A DNA stretch of 64,000 bases, taken from positions 496,001 through 560,000 of the forward strand of contig OY782746.1 in NCBI GenBank assembly GCA_963678095.2, written 5' to 3'. The stretch comes from G963678095 sp963678095 (lineage in GTDB: Bacteria; Bacillota; Negativicutes; Selenomonadales; Selenomonadaceae). This document shows, in pieces, positions 8,650 to 17,290 of the stretch. The notes under the pieces were generated by a model that saw only the letters and a program-made list of their open reading frames with translations, had not been told where the DNA came from and ran no database searches. The position numbers and the translations under genes were made by a program. Within the stretch, counting starts at the first letter, position 1, and each line of letters begins with the position of its first letter.

Positions 8650-11600
8650 TTACACCTCTACAATATCGGTTTTTTCAATCATTATTAACATTTCTCTATT
8701 TACATCTGCATTTTTTGTTAATCTAATAGATTGTTCTGTCAACGATTTTTCAAAAAGATTTCGAACATATCTCCCATTCCCAAAGCTTTTATTCCTTTTC
8801 GCTTTTTCAAACACTCCCCATAATGTGCTCTTGGCTTCATCTGCAACTATATAACCATTTTTTTCATACATTTTCAATATCATTTCCATTAGTTTATCTG
8901 TTGTATAGTCCGAAAATATAATGCAATTAGGAAATCTCGATTTCAAACCAGGGTTACTATCAATAAACCGTTCTAATTCTTCTTCATAGCCTGCCAATAT
9001 GATAACTAGCTGATTCCGATAATCGTCCATGCATTTTACAATAGTATCAATCGCCTCTTTTCCAAAATCATGTTCAGAAGTCGGCGTTAGGCTATATGCT
9101 TCATCGATAAATAATATACCATCTACAGCTTCTTGCAATTTGGCCTTTGTTTTTAAAGCTGTTTGTCCAACATATTCAGCAACAAGTCCACTTCTATCTG
9201 TTTCAATAAGTTTATTGGTTTTTATAGCACCTAAATGATATAAAATATTAGCCATAATCCTTGCTAAAGTGGTTTTCCCTGTCCCAGGATTACCCTTAAA
9301 TAACATATGCAAAGTTTGCTCTTCCGCAACAGGTAAATTCAATATTCTTCGTTCATTTTGTATTTTTATTCTAGCATAAATTCCCCGGACAAAATTTTTC
9401 ACTTCCTCTTGCCCAATAAATTGTGACAATTCACCTTCTAAATCAAATTTCACTTGCTCTTGTTTTAACTCGCCACCTTCAGGTAATAAAATATCCGCAA
9501 GCTCAATTTTAACCATTTCTTCTTTAACTACATTTTCAGCACTGATCCGCAGCGATTGATGTCTAATAATATCCTCTACATAGTTACGTATCATTCGTCC
9601 ATTTCCATTTATTGAATCAATATTCCTAGCAATTTTTTCAATCTGTTGCGACAATGCTTTTTTACTCTCACTTTCTAAAACAAAACCTTTTTCCTGAAAA
9701 AACTGCAGCGCAATCTGATATAGTTCCTCCACATCATAATCTTTGAAATGTATTTTAAACGGAAATCTTGATGCAAGACCTTTATTCACAGCAAAAAACT
9801 GCTGCATTTTATCAGTGTATCCTGCTAAAATGACAACAATTTCATTCTTATAATCTTCCATTAGCTTGACAAGTGTTTCAATCGCTTCTTTTCCAAAATC
9901 TTGTTCACTGCCCTTAGCTAAAGTATATGCTTCATCAATAAACAATACTCCCCCTAATGCACTTTTGAATACTTTTTCTGTTTTAATTGCAGTTTGCCCA
10001 ATGTATTCAGCGACTAAATCGCTGCGATCAACTTCAATCAGCTGCCCTGATTTTAATATCCCCAAATTTTTTAACATCAACGCCATTATACGCGCAACCA
10101 TCGTCTTTCCAGTCCCTGGATTTCCTGTAAATACCATATGTAAGGATTGTGATGTATCCGTTGTCATTCCGGCCAGTTGTCGCTTTTTATTAGCCACCAA
10201 CAATCTATCTTGATCACGAAGAAAGTCTTTCACCTCATTAAGACCAATAATTTTCCCTATATGTTCTTCCAAATCAAATACGCTATCTTCTTGCAACGAA
10301 AAATCTGATAAATGCAATACATCATCAATCATATCATTTTGCAATATCCTCTTAGATTGCACCAAAATTGCTTTTTCTACTATATTTCTAGCAAATCGAC
10401 CATTCCCATTGTCATTTTTCCCTTTAATTTGGGCTTTATCGAATAACTCCATTAGCATTTTTTTACATTCCGGTGCAATTTTATATGCATTTTCGCTTGC
10501 AATATTGCAAGCAATTTCATACATTTCTTCTGCTGTATAGTCACTAAACTCTATGGTTTGTCCAAATCTCGATTTCAGCCCACTATTAGCTTCAATAAAT
10601 AGTTGCATTTCTTTCTTATAACCAGCCATAATTATCACTAAATTATCGCGATGATCTTCCATACTCTTTACTATTGCATCAATAGCTTCCAGTCCAAAGG
10701 TATCGCCTTTTCCATGATATAACCCATATGCCTCATCTATAAACAATACTCCCCCCAGCGCTGATTCGATTACTTGATTTGTTAGTATAGCCGTATGCCC
10801 AACATATTTCCCAACCAAATCCGCACGACTAACTTCACGCAATTGTCCTGTTGAAAGAATCCCTACTGCTTTTAAATATTTTGCAACCAAGCGAGCAACT
10901 GTTGTTTTCCCTGTACCTGGATTTCCAGTAAAAAGCATATGCATATTTATTGGTGTAACCATGTGTCCAGCAACTTTTCGCATTTTTTGAACATGTAAAT
11001 TATTATCCAAGGCTTCTAAATAGTCTTTTACTTCTCTTAAACCAATGATTTCGTGAATACTCTTTTTTATTTTTTCAACATCATCATTTATTTGATTTTT
11101 TTGATATCTTTTTAAATCCACTGTAATAATTCCATCTAATAACAGCAGTTTGTTATCGTCCCAATATAAATACAATTTCCCTTGTGAGAAAGCTTTCTCT
11201 AACCTATATTCTAAAATCGGATTGAAAACCTTTTCTATTTGTAATTTCTTCATTCCGGAAAATCCTATTTGAAAATTATACATTGGTTTCAAAACATACT
11301 GCATAATATCCTCGAAGTTTTTTAAGTCAAACTCAACATCTAGACGTTTACCATATTCAGCTAAATTTTTCTTAAATAAAACGCCTAAAATATTTTCAAT
11401 CTCATATTCGCTATATTGAGGTAACAACACCATATCTTTTATAGATTCCATCCATTGACTATCAAAAAATTCATAGATATCATCCAATTTTTTTTCCGTA
11501 ATAAAAAGAATATATTTCCCGTTTGTACCAATTTCCCCAACGGCCTTTTCTGTGAGACTCCCCGTAACTTCAACTAGACTATTACGTTGGAAGGAATATC

Positions 11601-12285
11601 TACGTGGCAAAATATATTTGCCAGTAATACAAAGCTGTCTAATAATTTGTAAAAAGCTAGAATAACATTGTTCTACATTGTCAAAAACAACAATATCTTC
11701 CCGATTGTAAAAAGCCTTATATATATCTGTATAAAATATATTTTGATCACTGCTAGTTTTATAAAGTGCTAAATCCACCGTTGTATAATGCCGATTATTC
11801 AGCAGACCTCTCTTCTCCATTCCTGCGACAAGTAACTGAATACTAAAATGACGACCTGTGCTATTAGCTCCACTAATCAGCATAATATTGCGGGCAGAAA
11901 GTTTATCATACCCTGCTATGTATGGCCGTTTAAACCCCAGCAGCAGCTGTTTTATATATTCCTTCTGTCCCAAAAAACCTTCTTGTACATCATTCTCTAT
12001 TTCAGCAAAAAGGTCATCTATTTTGGACTTTTCATAACTTACATTATCTTCATATTGATACACTGCCAAATTTTCTTCCTGCTGATTTATATACTCATCA
12101 TAGCGTGAATCGACTTGCGCATAGACTATATCAGCACCATTATTTAAATAATTTTCCTTTTCATAATCACCTGCTGAATATGCTATTTCCTTACCCCTAA
12201 ATCCATATTTTTTACCCTCCCTATATATATGATATTCCGGGAAGACTTTTAACCAAAAATCACTGTTCATGATATTTTTTTTCAT
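8650..12285 (-). CDS. Giant AAA+ ATPase: degenerate N-terminal module plus three CbbX/SpoVK-type modules (operon gene 1)
   Basis: This is a 1211-residue protein; ATG 12285 follows GGTGGTGAG at good spacing. Residues about 85-395 resemble a ClpA/B-like AAA+ fold whose P-loop is degenerate (ISGANSTGRH at 137-146, with no Lys). Three complete CbbX/CfxQ/SpoVK-type modules follow. Walker A GNPGTGKT lies at 454-461, 721-728 and 998-1005; Walker B LFIDEA lies at 514-519, 781-786 and 1058-1063. Each module also has a second-region AGY, a SRF arginine-finger motif and a GNGR sensor segment. Most CbbX-like proteins have one module and EccA-type proteins add a TPR, so a triple copy on one chain may act as half of a pseudo-hexamer. 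No signal peptide is seen. Coupling to two membrane proteins suggests work at the envelope. The function is unknown. Confidence 0.85.
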   Translation of the reverse strand: MKKNIMNSDFWLKVFPEYHIYREGKKYGFRGKEIAYSAGDYEKENYLNNGADIVYAQVDSRYDEYINQQEENLAVYQYEDNVSYEKSKIDDLFAEIENDVQEGFLGQKEYIKQLLLGFKRPYIAGYDKLSARNIMLISGANSTGRHFSIQLLVAGMEKRGLLNNRHYTTVDLALYKTSSDQNIFYTDIYKAFYNREDIVVFDNVEQCYSSFLQIIRQLCITGKYILPRRYSFQRNSLVEVTGSLTEKAVGEIGTNGKYILFITEKKLDDIYEFFDSQWMESIKDMVLLPQYSEYEIENILGVLFKKNLAEYGKRLDVEFDLKNFEDIMQYVLKPMYNFQIGFSGMKKLQIEKVFNPILEYRLEKAFSQGKLYLYWDDNKLLLLDGIITVDLKRYQKNQINDDVEKIKKSIHEIIGLREVKDYLEALDNNLHVQKMRKVAGHMVTPINMHMLFTGNPGTGKTTVARLVAKYLKAVGILSTGQLREVSRADLVGKYVGHTAILTNQVIESALGGVLFIDEAYGLYHGKGDTFGLEAIDAIVKSMEDHRDNLVIIMAGYKKEMQLFIEANSGLKSRFGQTIEFSDYTAEEMYEIACNIASENAYKIAPECKKMLMELFDKAQIKGKNDNGNGRFARNIVEKAILVQSKRILQNDMIDDVLHLSDFSLQEDSVFDLEEHIGKIIGLNEVKDFLRDQDRLLVANKKRQLAGMTTDTSQSLHMVFTGNPGTGKTMVARIMALMLKNLGILKSGQLIEVDRSDLVAEYIGQTAIKTEKVFKSALGGVLFIDEAYTLAKGSEQDFGKEAIETLVKLMEDYKNEIVVILAGYTDKMQQFFAVNKGLASRFPFKIHFKDYDVEELYQIALQFFQEKGFVLESESKKALSQQIEKIARNIDSINGNGRMIRNYVEDIIRHQSLRISAENVVKEEMVKIELADILLPEGGELKQEQVKFDLEGELSQFIGQEEVKNFVRGIYARIKIQNERRILNLPVAEEQTLHMLFKGNPGTGKTTLARIMANILYHLGAIKTNKLIETDRSGLVAEYVGQTALKTKAKLQEAVDGILFIDEAYSLTPTSEHDFGKEAIDTIVKCMDDYRNQLVIILAGYEEELERFIDSNPGLKSRFPNCIIFSDYTTDKLMEMILKMYEKNGYIVADEAKSTLWGVFEKAKRNKSFGNGRYVRNLFEKSLTEQSIRLTKNADVNREMLIMIEKTDIVEV

Positions 12286-12311
12286 TTATATCTCACCACC
12301 ATTTTTAATAT

Positions 12312-12356
12312 AGTAAAAAAAAATATATATATGAATTTCCTATAAATTCATATATA
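12312..12356 (-). terminator. Hairpin plus T9 in the leader of the AAA+ operon (possible attenuator)
   Basis: A perfect 13-bp stem (TATATATGAATTT at 12326-12338 against AAATTCATATATA at 12344-12356, loop of 5) is followed on the minus strand by nine T residues. It lies about 40 nt before the AAA+ start codon, so it would stop transcription before the operon unless it is bypassed. It could instead be the terminator of a lost upstream gene. Confidence 0.55.
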
Positions 12357-12383
12357 CGAAATACCGGCCAAAAACAATTTCAT
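12348..12383 (-). CDS. Possible 11-residue leader peptide of the AAA+ operon
   Basis: ATG 12383-12381, preceded by AAGGA at proper spacing, opens the frame MKLFLAGISYI, which ends at TGA 12350-12348. The stop codon lies inside one arm of the leader hairpin, so translation of the peptide would affect hairpin folding. A chance ORF of this length in AT-rich DNA is quite possible; the ribosome site and the exact overlap are what make it notable. Confidence 0.3.
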   Translation of the reverse strand: MKLFLAGISYI

Positions 12384-12400
12384 TATTTTTCCTTATCAAC

Positions 12401-12406
12401 ATTATA
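12401..12406 (-). promoter_or_regulatory. Candidate -10 box of the AAA+ operon
   Basis: TATAAT on the minus strand lies just before the putative leader peptide. No good -35 box is seen at 17 nt, so this is tentative. Confidence 0.3.
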
Positions 12407-12556
12407 GGCATATACTATTTGTATATAATTTCCCACTTGTATTAGTACGCCCTCCGAATATATAGTCTCTACATTTATTTCCAGGCTAAGTTCATAGCAA
12501 ACTTTTGCTATTCGAAAACCTTGCTTAAAACACTTTCTATTGTACTCCATCAAAAG

Positions 12557-12591
12557 GCATTAAGCCAGTATTTGGAACTTTCATTTTAACC
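12557..12591 (-). repeat. Short IS256 transposase fragment
   Basis: About 35 bp closely match part of the intact transposase gene near 19250-19285 (the segment encoding SAKYWLN). The flanks do not match. It is probably a relic of an older IS256-family copy. Confidence 0.45.
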
Positions 12592-12710
12592 CCATGACAA
12601 CACGATTCGGCCACATAGGCCCCTGGGTTGGATTGCTCCAAATTCTTTTGAAAAATGCTTTCTAAATGCATTTGCATAAAAAAACATGCCATTTTGTGAT
12701 TCATCAGTTC

Positions 12711-12738
12711 TTTTCTGCCCTATTTTGTGTTCACAAAA
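12711..12738. repeat. 28-bp repeat, copy 1
   Basis: The segment ends in TTTTGTGTTCACAAAA, an inverted repeat. It recurs at 13283-13310 with one mismatch, in the same orientation. Confidence 0.6.
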
Positions 12739-12787
12739 GCAATGAGGCGGTAAAAGAAAATATCATCCGTTCCCGAAGCGCTGCCGT

Positions 12788-13030
12788 TTATTCTGTAAAG
12801 GGTATTTTTCTGTATTCTTTCTGACTTTGCCAGATATGCCCGCTACTCTATGGTGACCGATCTCTTCAGCAAACAGACATCCTTTATTTTGCGAGTTGCG
12901 AATAAAAAAGCGTAGTAGCAATATGCTACCACGCTTTAGGTCTAACTTTATAGGGTCACTTCATTAAAAGCTTTAAAAGATTTTATGCAAGGTCTTTTTT
13001 CTATGTCGACAGATTAAGCCATTTTTCCCC
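12788..13030 (-). mobile_element. Decayed IS256-family relic, copy 1
   Basis: The sequence from 12788 to about 12910 closely parallels 25564-25685, and 12958-13030 parallels 25690-25760. The second copy is continuous with a recognisable transposase C-terminus, so both are relics of the same IS256-type element. No open frame survives here. The right part contains a GCAAGGTCTTTTTT hairpin tail like the guaA terminator. Confidence 0.55.
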
Positions 13031-13282
13031 TTGCAAAACAAAGGTCAGTCCCCCGCCCCATGGTCTCCTCGACCTTATTACACCAATTATATCTACCAAG
13101 AGTGGCTAACTATATACCGTTTTGCCCCTTTCTCAATTTGATAGAAAAAACAAGGTCTATAATAAAGAGAACGCGGTCTTGTATATGAACAATCACACTA
13201 CTAAAAGGTCTGCTCCGCCTCGTTACGATAATGCTTTCCAATACTTCTGCATACTAACTTACCGATCCTAGAATTCATTCGT

Positions 13283-13310
13283 TTTTCTGCCCTATTTTGT
13301 ATTCACAAAA
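13283..13310. repeat. 28-bp repeat, copy 2
   Basis: It matches 12711-12738 except for one base and sits just downstream of the oxidoreductase operon. The two copies bracket the IS relic. Confidence 0.6.
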
Positions 13311-13326
13311 CCGAGAAGGTGCCATG

Positions 13327-14361
13327 TTATTTGAACAGCATTTTCTCAGCCTCAGCCAGGATCTTCATCTGTACCATGGTCTGTTCCTCCGTTACGAGTG
13401 GTGCTGCCCCATTGAGCACCGTTTCGTAGAGCGCATCATAGTAATGGGTATAATCCCCGCGCTCGCTTACGACTTTTTCTTCATGGTAATTGCCTGCCTC
13501 ATCATAGCAGGTCAACGTACCATACTGCGATGGCTTATCCATGCCAAAGTCCGCGTGGCCTACCGGTAAATAAAATTTCTTAAGGTCAGCTTCCTGCTGA
13601 TCCTGTTCCTCTTTGATAAAGACGCCAAGCTTTCCATAGACTTCAAAGCTCGGCCGCTGCTTAGCACGGAAGTAGCTCGACTTCACCGAAATCTTGAATC
13701 CCTCATAGAAGAAATCCAGATCGAAGTAATCGTTCATACGGCCGTTGCCCATCAGCTGACGGACATCGGACCGGACTTCCTGTGGGATACCAAAATAAGA
13801 TATGACCTGATCGACCGTGTGGCAGGCATGCGTGTAAAGAAACGCGTTACTGCGGCTGTATTCCGTCTCCCCCTCTGGTATATGCGGACGATAATAATCA
13901 TAGTGCATATTAACCTCAAAAAGCTCTCCGAGTCGGCCTGACTCGATGACCTTCTGTACTGTCAAGAAATCGCTGTCAAAGCGGCGGTTCTGATAACACT
14001 CTACGATGACATTATTTTCACTTGCCAATTGAAAAAGATCCGCAGCTTCTTCGACGCTCGTGGCAAAAGGTTTCTCAATAATACAATGTTTGCCAGCTTT
14101 CAGCACTTTACATGCGGTCTCATAATGAGCCTGCGTTGGAGTCGTGACAACCACCACGTCAATCTCCGGGTCCAATAGGATCTCATTGAGCTTATCCGTG
14201 TAATTGACCCCTGGTAAATGTTCCCACATCGTTGGCCTCAACGTACGCTGAAAGATTGTCTTGACGCGGAATTTTTCCGGTCGGGTCAGTACAAACGGCA
14301 AATGATAACGATTGGCACTCTTTCCATTTCCAATATAAGCTATTACAACTCGTTTTTCCAT
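13327..14361 (-). CDS. Gfo/Idh/MocA family oxidoreductase (second gene of pair)
   Basis: This protein has about 344 residues. ATG 14361 is preferred over ATG 14370 because AAAGGA is then 9 nt away. The N-terminal Rossmann fold (VVIAYIGNGKSANRYHLP) binds NAD(P); EKPFAT near residue 98 is the family catalytic-lysine motif. The C-terminal dimer domain (HTVDQVISYFG) is like YdgJ/IolW dehydrogenases. Such enzymes oxidise or reduce sugars, inositols or their derivatives; the substrate is unknown. The gene overlaps the preceding oxidoreductase, so they form one operon. Confidence 0.85.
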   Translation of the reverse strand: MEKRVVIAYIGNGKSANRYHLPFVLTRPEKFRVKTIFQRTLRPTMWEHLPGVNYTDKLNEILLDPEIDVVVVTTPTQAHYETACKVLKAGKHCIIEKPFATSVEEAADLFQLASENNVIVECYQNRRFDSDFLTVQKVIESGRLGELFEVNMHYDYYRPHIPEGETEYSRSNAFLYTHACHTVDQVISYFGIPQEVRSDVRQLMGNGRMNDYFDLDFFYEGFKISVKSSYFRAKQRPSFEVYGKLGVFIKEEQDQQEADLKKFYLPVGHADFGMDKPSQYGTLTCYDEAGNYHEEKVVSERGDYTHYYDALYETVLNGAAPLVTEEQTMVQMKILAEAEKMLFK

Positions 14362-14366
14362 TTCAT

Positions 14367-15374
14367 TCATCCTTTCGCAAAAATATCTGAAGCAAATCCC
14401 TCTTTTTTGAGCATCCGGCGATGGCTGTTCTCAATGATATGAATGACATTCTGCGTGATAGTCAGGCGTTCAGCAACGATGTCATAACGTTTAGCGACAA
14501 AGAAACGGTCAAAAGCGACGAATTCATGCGTCAGACGATGCTTGTCACCATTGAGTTCCACTACCCGCTCCGCTCTGCCCTGTTGCTTTACGATGACCTT
14601 AGGTAGCATATTCGGTGTACCTTCCACCTTCAGCCAGCCATCCTCGCCCTGCACGATGAAGAAACCTGGACTCTCCGAATCCTTCGCACCCGTGCAAACA
14701 GCCTGAAAACCCGGGTAATTAAGATGCATGATGCCCGACGTATCCACCCCGTTGAACCCGAGATTCGGCGTATAGGCAAAGGAATCCGGCTTGCCGAAGA
14801 GTGCCATACAAAGTGTGATATTATAGAAATTGATATCATAAAGTGCTCCACCATAAGCAGCCGGATCAAACGCTGGCTGTACAACACCATTTCGATAGTC
14901 ATCGTAACGGCCGGAATACTGTGAATAGTTCGCCTGTACAAGCTTGATTTTGCCAATTTTTTTGATATGGTCTTCCAAAAAGAAAAAATTCGGCATATAA
15001 AGAAACGATACGGCATCAAACAGGAAAAGATTCTTTTCCACCGCTAGCTTCGTCAACTCCATGGTCTCCGCTTCCGTCGCACAAAATGGTTTCTCCATAA
15101 TGACATGCTTGCCAGCCTCAAGAGCCTGCTTCGCATACTCGTAATGGACGCTGTTGATGAGTCCGATATATACAAAATCCACATCCTCACGCTTTAGGAG
15201 CTTTGCATAGTCCGTACTGACCGAGGCAATCTTATAATCGCCGGCTAGTTTTCCCGCTACTTCCAAGCTATGTGGGCGTGTCCAAATGGCAGACAACTCA
15301 ATGGTCTCAATATTTTTCACAGCCTCCAACACTTCTTTGACAATCTTTCCGGTACCAATCAATGCTAACCGCAT
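14367..15374 (-). CDS. Gfo/Idh/MocA family oxidoreductase (first gene of pair)
   Basis: This protein has about 335 residues from ATG 15374, preceded by AAAGGATGAG; an upstream in-frame ATG at 15398 is less well placed. MRLALIGTGKIV is the NAD(P) Rossmann start, MEKPFCATE the catalytic-lysine motif, and the C-terminal half the substrate and dimer domain (FDPAAYGGALYDINFYN). It is close to trans-1,2-dihydrobenzenediol dehydrogenase-like members of the family. It is transcribed with the second oxidoreductase. A sigma-70-like promoter and an inverted-repeat motif lie just upstream, and an RpiR regulator is divergent about 800 bp away. Confidence 0.85.
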   Translation of the reverse strand: MRLALIGTGKIVKEVLEAVKNIETIELSAIWTRPHSLEVAGKLAGDYKIASVSTDYAKLLKREDVDFVYIGLINSVHYEYAKQALEAGKHVIMEKPFCATEAETMELTKLAVEKNLFLFDAVSFLYMPNFFFLEDHIKKIGKIKLVQANYSQYSGRYDDYRNGVVQPAFDPAAYGGALYDINFYNITLCMALFGKPDSFAYTPNLGFNGVDTSGIMHLNYPGFQAVCTGAKDSESPGFFIVQGEDGWLKVEGTPNMLPKVIVKQQGRAERVVELNGDKHRLTHEFVAFDRFFVAKRYDIVAERLTITQNVIHIIENSHRRMLKKEGFASDIFAKG

Positions 15375-15419
15375 GGTTCTCATCCTTTCTGTTGTCATTC
15401 ACATTGTTTTGTTGTGTTC

Positions 15420-15448
15420 AATATAGCAAAGCACCTCATCCGCAACAA
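15420..15448 (-). promoter_or_regulatory. Sigma-70-like promoter of the oxidoreductase operon
   Basis: On the minus strand, -35 TTGTTG (15448-15443), a 17-nt spacer and -10 TATATT (15425-15420) lie about 45 nt before the start codon. Confidence 0.5.
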
Positions 15449-15473
15449 TCTTATCGTCTCTAAAAGACAAAAA

Positions 15474-15512
15474 GGTTCAAAAAATCACTACAACATACCG
15501 TTTTCCTGAACC
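15474..15512. promoter_or_regulatory. Inverted-repeat operator-like motif, copy 1 (candidate RpiR site)
   Basis: The pattern is GGTTCA, 13 nt, ACATACCG, 6 nt, TGAACC. The GGTTCA-N13-ACATACCG part recurs with identical spacing at 16976, after rpiR. It lies upstream of the -35 box of the oxidoreductase operon. The A/T flanks could also let it act as a terminator, but the long loop argues against that. Confidence 0.5.
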
Positions 15513-15553
15513 TTTTTTCCAATATTCCTGAATCCGCCTTTCTCACTATTGCT

Positions 15554-15754
15554 TCATCTGCAAGTCGCTAATTCCTTATACTTATATAGGTGTCGATAAA
15601 ATTCCAGAAAAATCAGAGGCACGCCAATCGGCCACGTAACACTCTTCACAAGACTAATACCGAAATAACCATAGGCAGGGCCGAGCCAAAATACACAAAT
15701 AAACTTGGTACTCTGCACCTTCTTCAGCCGTGCCTTTACCGATTTAGCCTTCAC
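15554..15754 (-). CDS. Unrecognised small ORF, doubtful
   Basis: This 66-residue frame has GTG start 15754. It has a basic N-terminus and one aromatic/hydrophobic stretch (FICVFWLGPAYGYFGISL) that could be a membrane helix. It follows the next ORF by only a few bases. It may be the tail of a decayed gene. No family is recognised and no strong ribosome site is seen. Confidence 0.25.
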   Translation of the reverse strand: MKAKSVKARLKKVQSTKFICVFWLGPAYGYFGISLVKSVTWPIGVPLIFLEFYRHLYKYKELATCR

Positions 15755-15758
15755 GTAT

Positions 15759-15971
15759 TTATGGATAGATATCCTTCATTGCCTTAAACCTCATCAGCGG
15801 TTTTGTTTTCTTTGCCAGCACCTTATCCTCTTCATATGTTGCAGGCTCACATTCCGTGATAACAAAGGATACTCGGCTTCCTGGATAGGCTGCAATAAAC
15901 TGGTTCTTTCGATAGTTAGTTGAAAACGTGCGCATTTCTGATAAAATAAAAGAACACAGGCGCAACATCAT
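15759..15971 (-). CDS. Unrecognised small ORF, doubtful
   Basis: This 70-residue frame contains the segment FIAAYPGSRVSFVITECEPA, which looks protein-like, followed by ATYEEDKVLAKKTKP. Its start is poorly supported and it may be a fragment of a larger lost gene. It lies between rpiR and the oxidoreductase operon. Confidence 0.25.
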   Translation of the reverse strand: MMLRLCSFILSEMRTFSTNYRKNQFIAAYPGSRVSFVITECEPATYEEDKVLAKKTKPLMRFKAMKDIYP

Positions 15972-16175
15972 GGACTACTTTATAAAACTACTGGGCAAAA
16001 ACTTTTGTAGAGCGTAAGCGCCGTCTTTATATCGCTATCAAAATCCCTGATCGATCGGCAGCATCTATGCCATTAGCCATTACGCAAGCATATTCAATTT
16101 TTTTGCACGAGCTGTCGCACGTGGGTTGTCAATCTATAAAAAGATAAAATGAAATCATAAAGGATAGTGACGTTT

Positions 16176-16970
16176 ATGTCTATTTTTGCAAAATTAAAGG
16201 AACAGTCACTGTTTACAGAAACTGAACAAAACATTGCAATGTATCTGCTCCAGCATAAGGAGCTCATACCAGACTTGACCATTTCGGATATTACGCAGGC
16301 GACTTATACTTCAAACGCCAGTATTATGAGGCTCTGTAAAAAGCTCGGACTGCAGGGGTTCCGTGACCTCAGAAACCAGATTATAAAGGAGACGGAACGC
16401 CAGAGAAACTATACATTGTCAGTCAATATGAACTATCCCTTTCTCAAGTCGGATAGTGCCGATGTCATTACCGGTGCGGTTTCGGATTTGATGATTGAAA
16501 CGTTGCAAGATATGAAAACGCAGCAGCTGACGGGAATGCTGCTGCAATTTTCCGGCTGGTTGAATGATGCCCATTCTGTCTATTACTATGCCGAGGGCGA
16601 TACACTGCTGACCGTCCGTGGTTTTGCGAACCGGCTAATCAAGCTGGGCATTCAAGCCTTTCAGGCGGATGAAAATAAGGAAATGTCTGCAAGGATGGAA
16701 TTGATGAAAAAAGATGATATATTCTTTTGTGTCACTTATTCTGGGAAAACGCTGCCCACCGAGCATGAAATGCAGTTTCTGCAGAAAAAACAGGTCAAAT
16801 GTGTACTGGTTACGGCAGCCAAAGGTATCAAGGGCTTTGACCATATTATCACCCTGCCGCATCGTGAGCATGATTATGATGCAAAGATATCTACGTTTTA
16901 TTCGCAAACGGCAATTCTTTATCTATTGAATTGTGTATATTCCATCTTATATGCAATGAAGACTCATTGA
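16176..16970 (+). CDS. RpiR/MurR family transcriptional regulator
   Basis: This protein has about 264 residues; ATG 16176 has AAAGGA 11 nt upstream, and GTG 16167 is an alternative. Residues 1-75 are the RpiR helix-turn-helix (LTISDITQATYTSNASIMRL ... GFRDLRNQI). The rest is a SIS sugar-isomerase-like domain (VYYYAEGDTLLTVRGFANRL ... FFCVTYSGKT ... VLVTAAKG) that in this family binds sugar phosphates. It probably controls the divergent oxidoreductase operon: a shared operator-like motif lies in front of that operon and just after this gene. The downstream side has been broken by insertion sequences, so a former partner operon may be lost. Confidence 0.85.
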   Translation: MSIFAKLKEQSLFTETEQNIAMYLLQHKELIPDLTISDITQATYTSNASIMRLCKKLGLQGFRDLRNQIIKETERQRNYTLSVNMNYPFLKSDSADVITGAVSDLMIETLQDMKTQQLTGMLLQFSGWLNDAHSVYYYAEGDTLLTVRGFANRLIKLGIQAFQADENKEMSARMELMKKDDIFFCVTYSGKTLPTEHEMQFLQKKQVKCVLVTAAKGIKGFDHIITLPHREHDYDAKISTFYSQTAILYLLNCVYSILYAMKTH

Positions 16971-16975
16971 AAAAA

Positions 16976-17019
16976 GGTTCAGAAAAATATGCGGACATAC
17001 CGGTCTGTTCTACTGAACC
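16976..17019. promoter_or_regulatory. Inverted-repeat operator-like motif, copy 2
   Basis: The pattern is GGTTCA, 13 nt, ACATACCG, 11 nt, TGAACC, starting right after the rpiR stop codon. The first 27 bases follow the same layout as copy 1 at 15474. No T run follows, so it is not a simple terminator. Confidence 0.5.
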
Positions 17020-17063
17020 CAAGAAAAACGATGTGAGTGTTAACATAAAGCCTGCAAATAAAA

Positions 17064-17178
17064 GTGTGTGTGAAAAAATCTCTGTATCTTGGATCTTCTA
17101 TGATAATTTATTAGATTTTAGAATACTTCTAGACTTTCCGGGAAATCATGTAGCCTTAGCTGCAATATAAAATATAGA
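17064..17178. repeat. Solo left end (about 115 bp) of the inner IS256 element
   Basis: This stretch is nearly identical to 18523-18637, the left end of the intact inner element, with only a few differences. It abuts the outer IS terminus at 17179. No transposase and no matching right end are present, so it is a leftover of deletion or recombination. Confidence 0.75.
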
Positions 17179-17290
17179 GAGACCTTCATAGTTTGTGTAA
17201 ACCTCTAAGGTGATGTAATATAAAATCAACTTGGAGGTTTTATTTATATCAAGAAAAAATGAAAGTCCTCAAAAGACCGCAATGTGAGAA

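Noticed and set aside
15474..15512. Terminator for the small ORFs at 15554-15971
   Set aside because: The 27-nt loop is long for a terminator and half of the motif is conserved at 16976 without a T run, so an operator reading is preferred.
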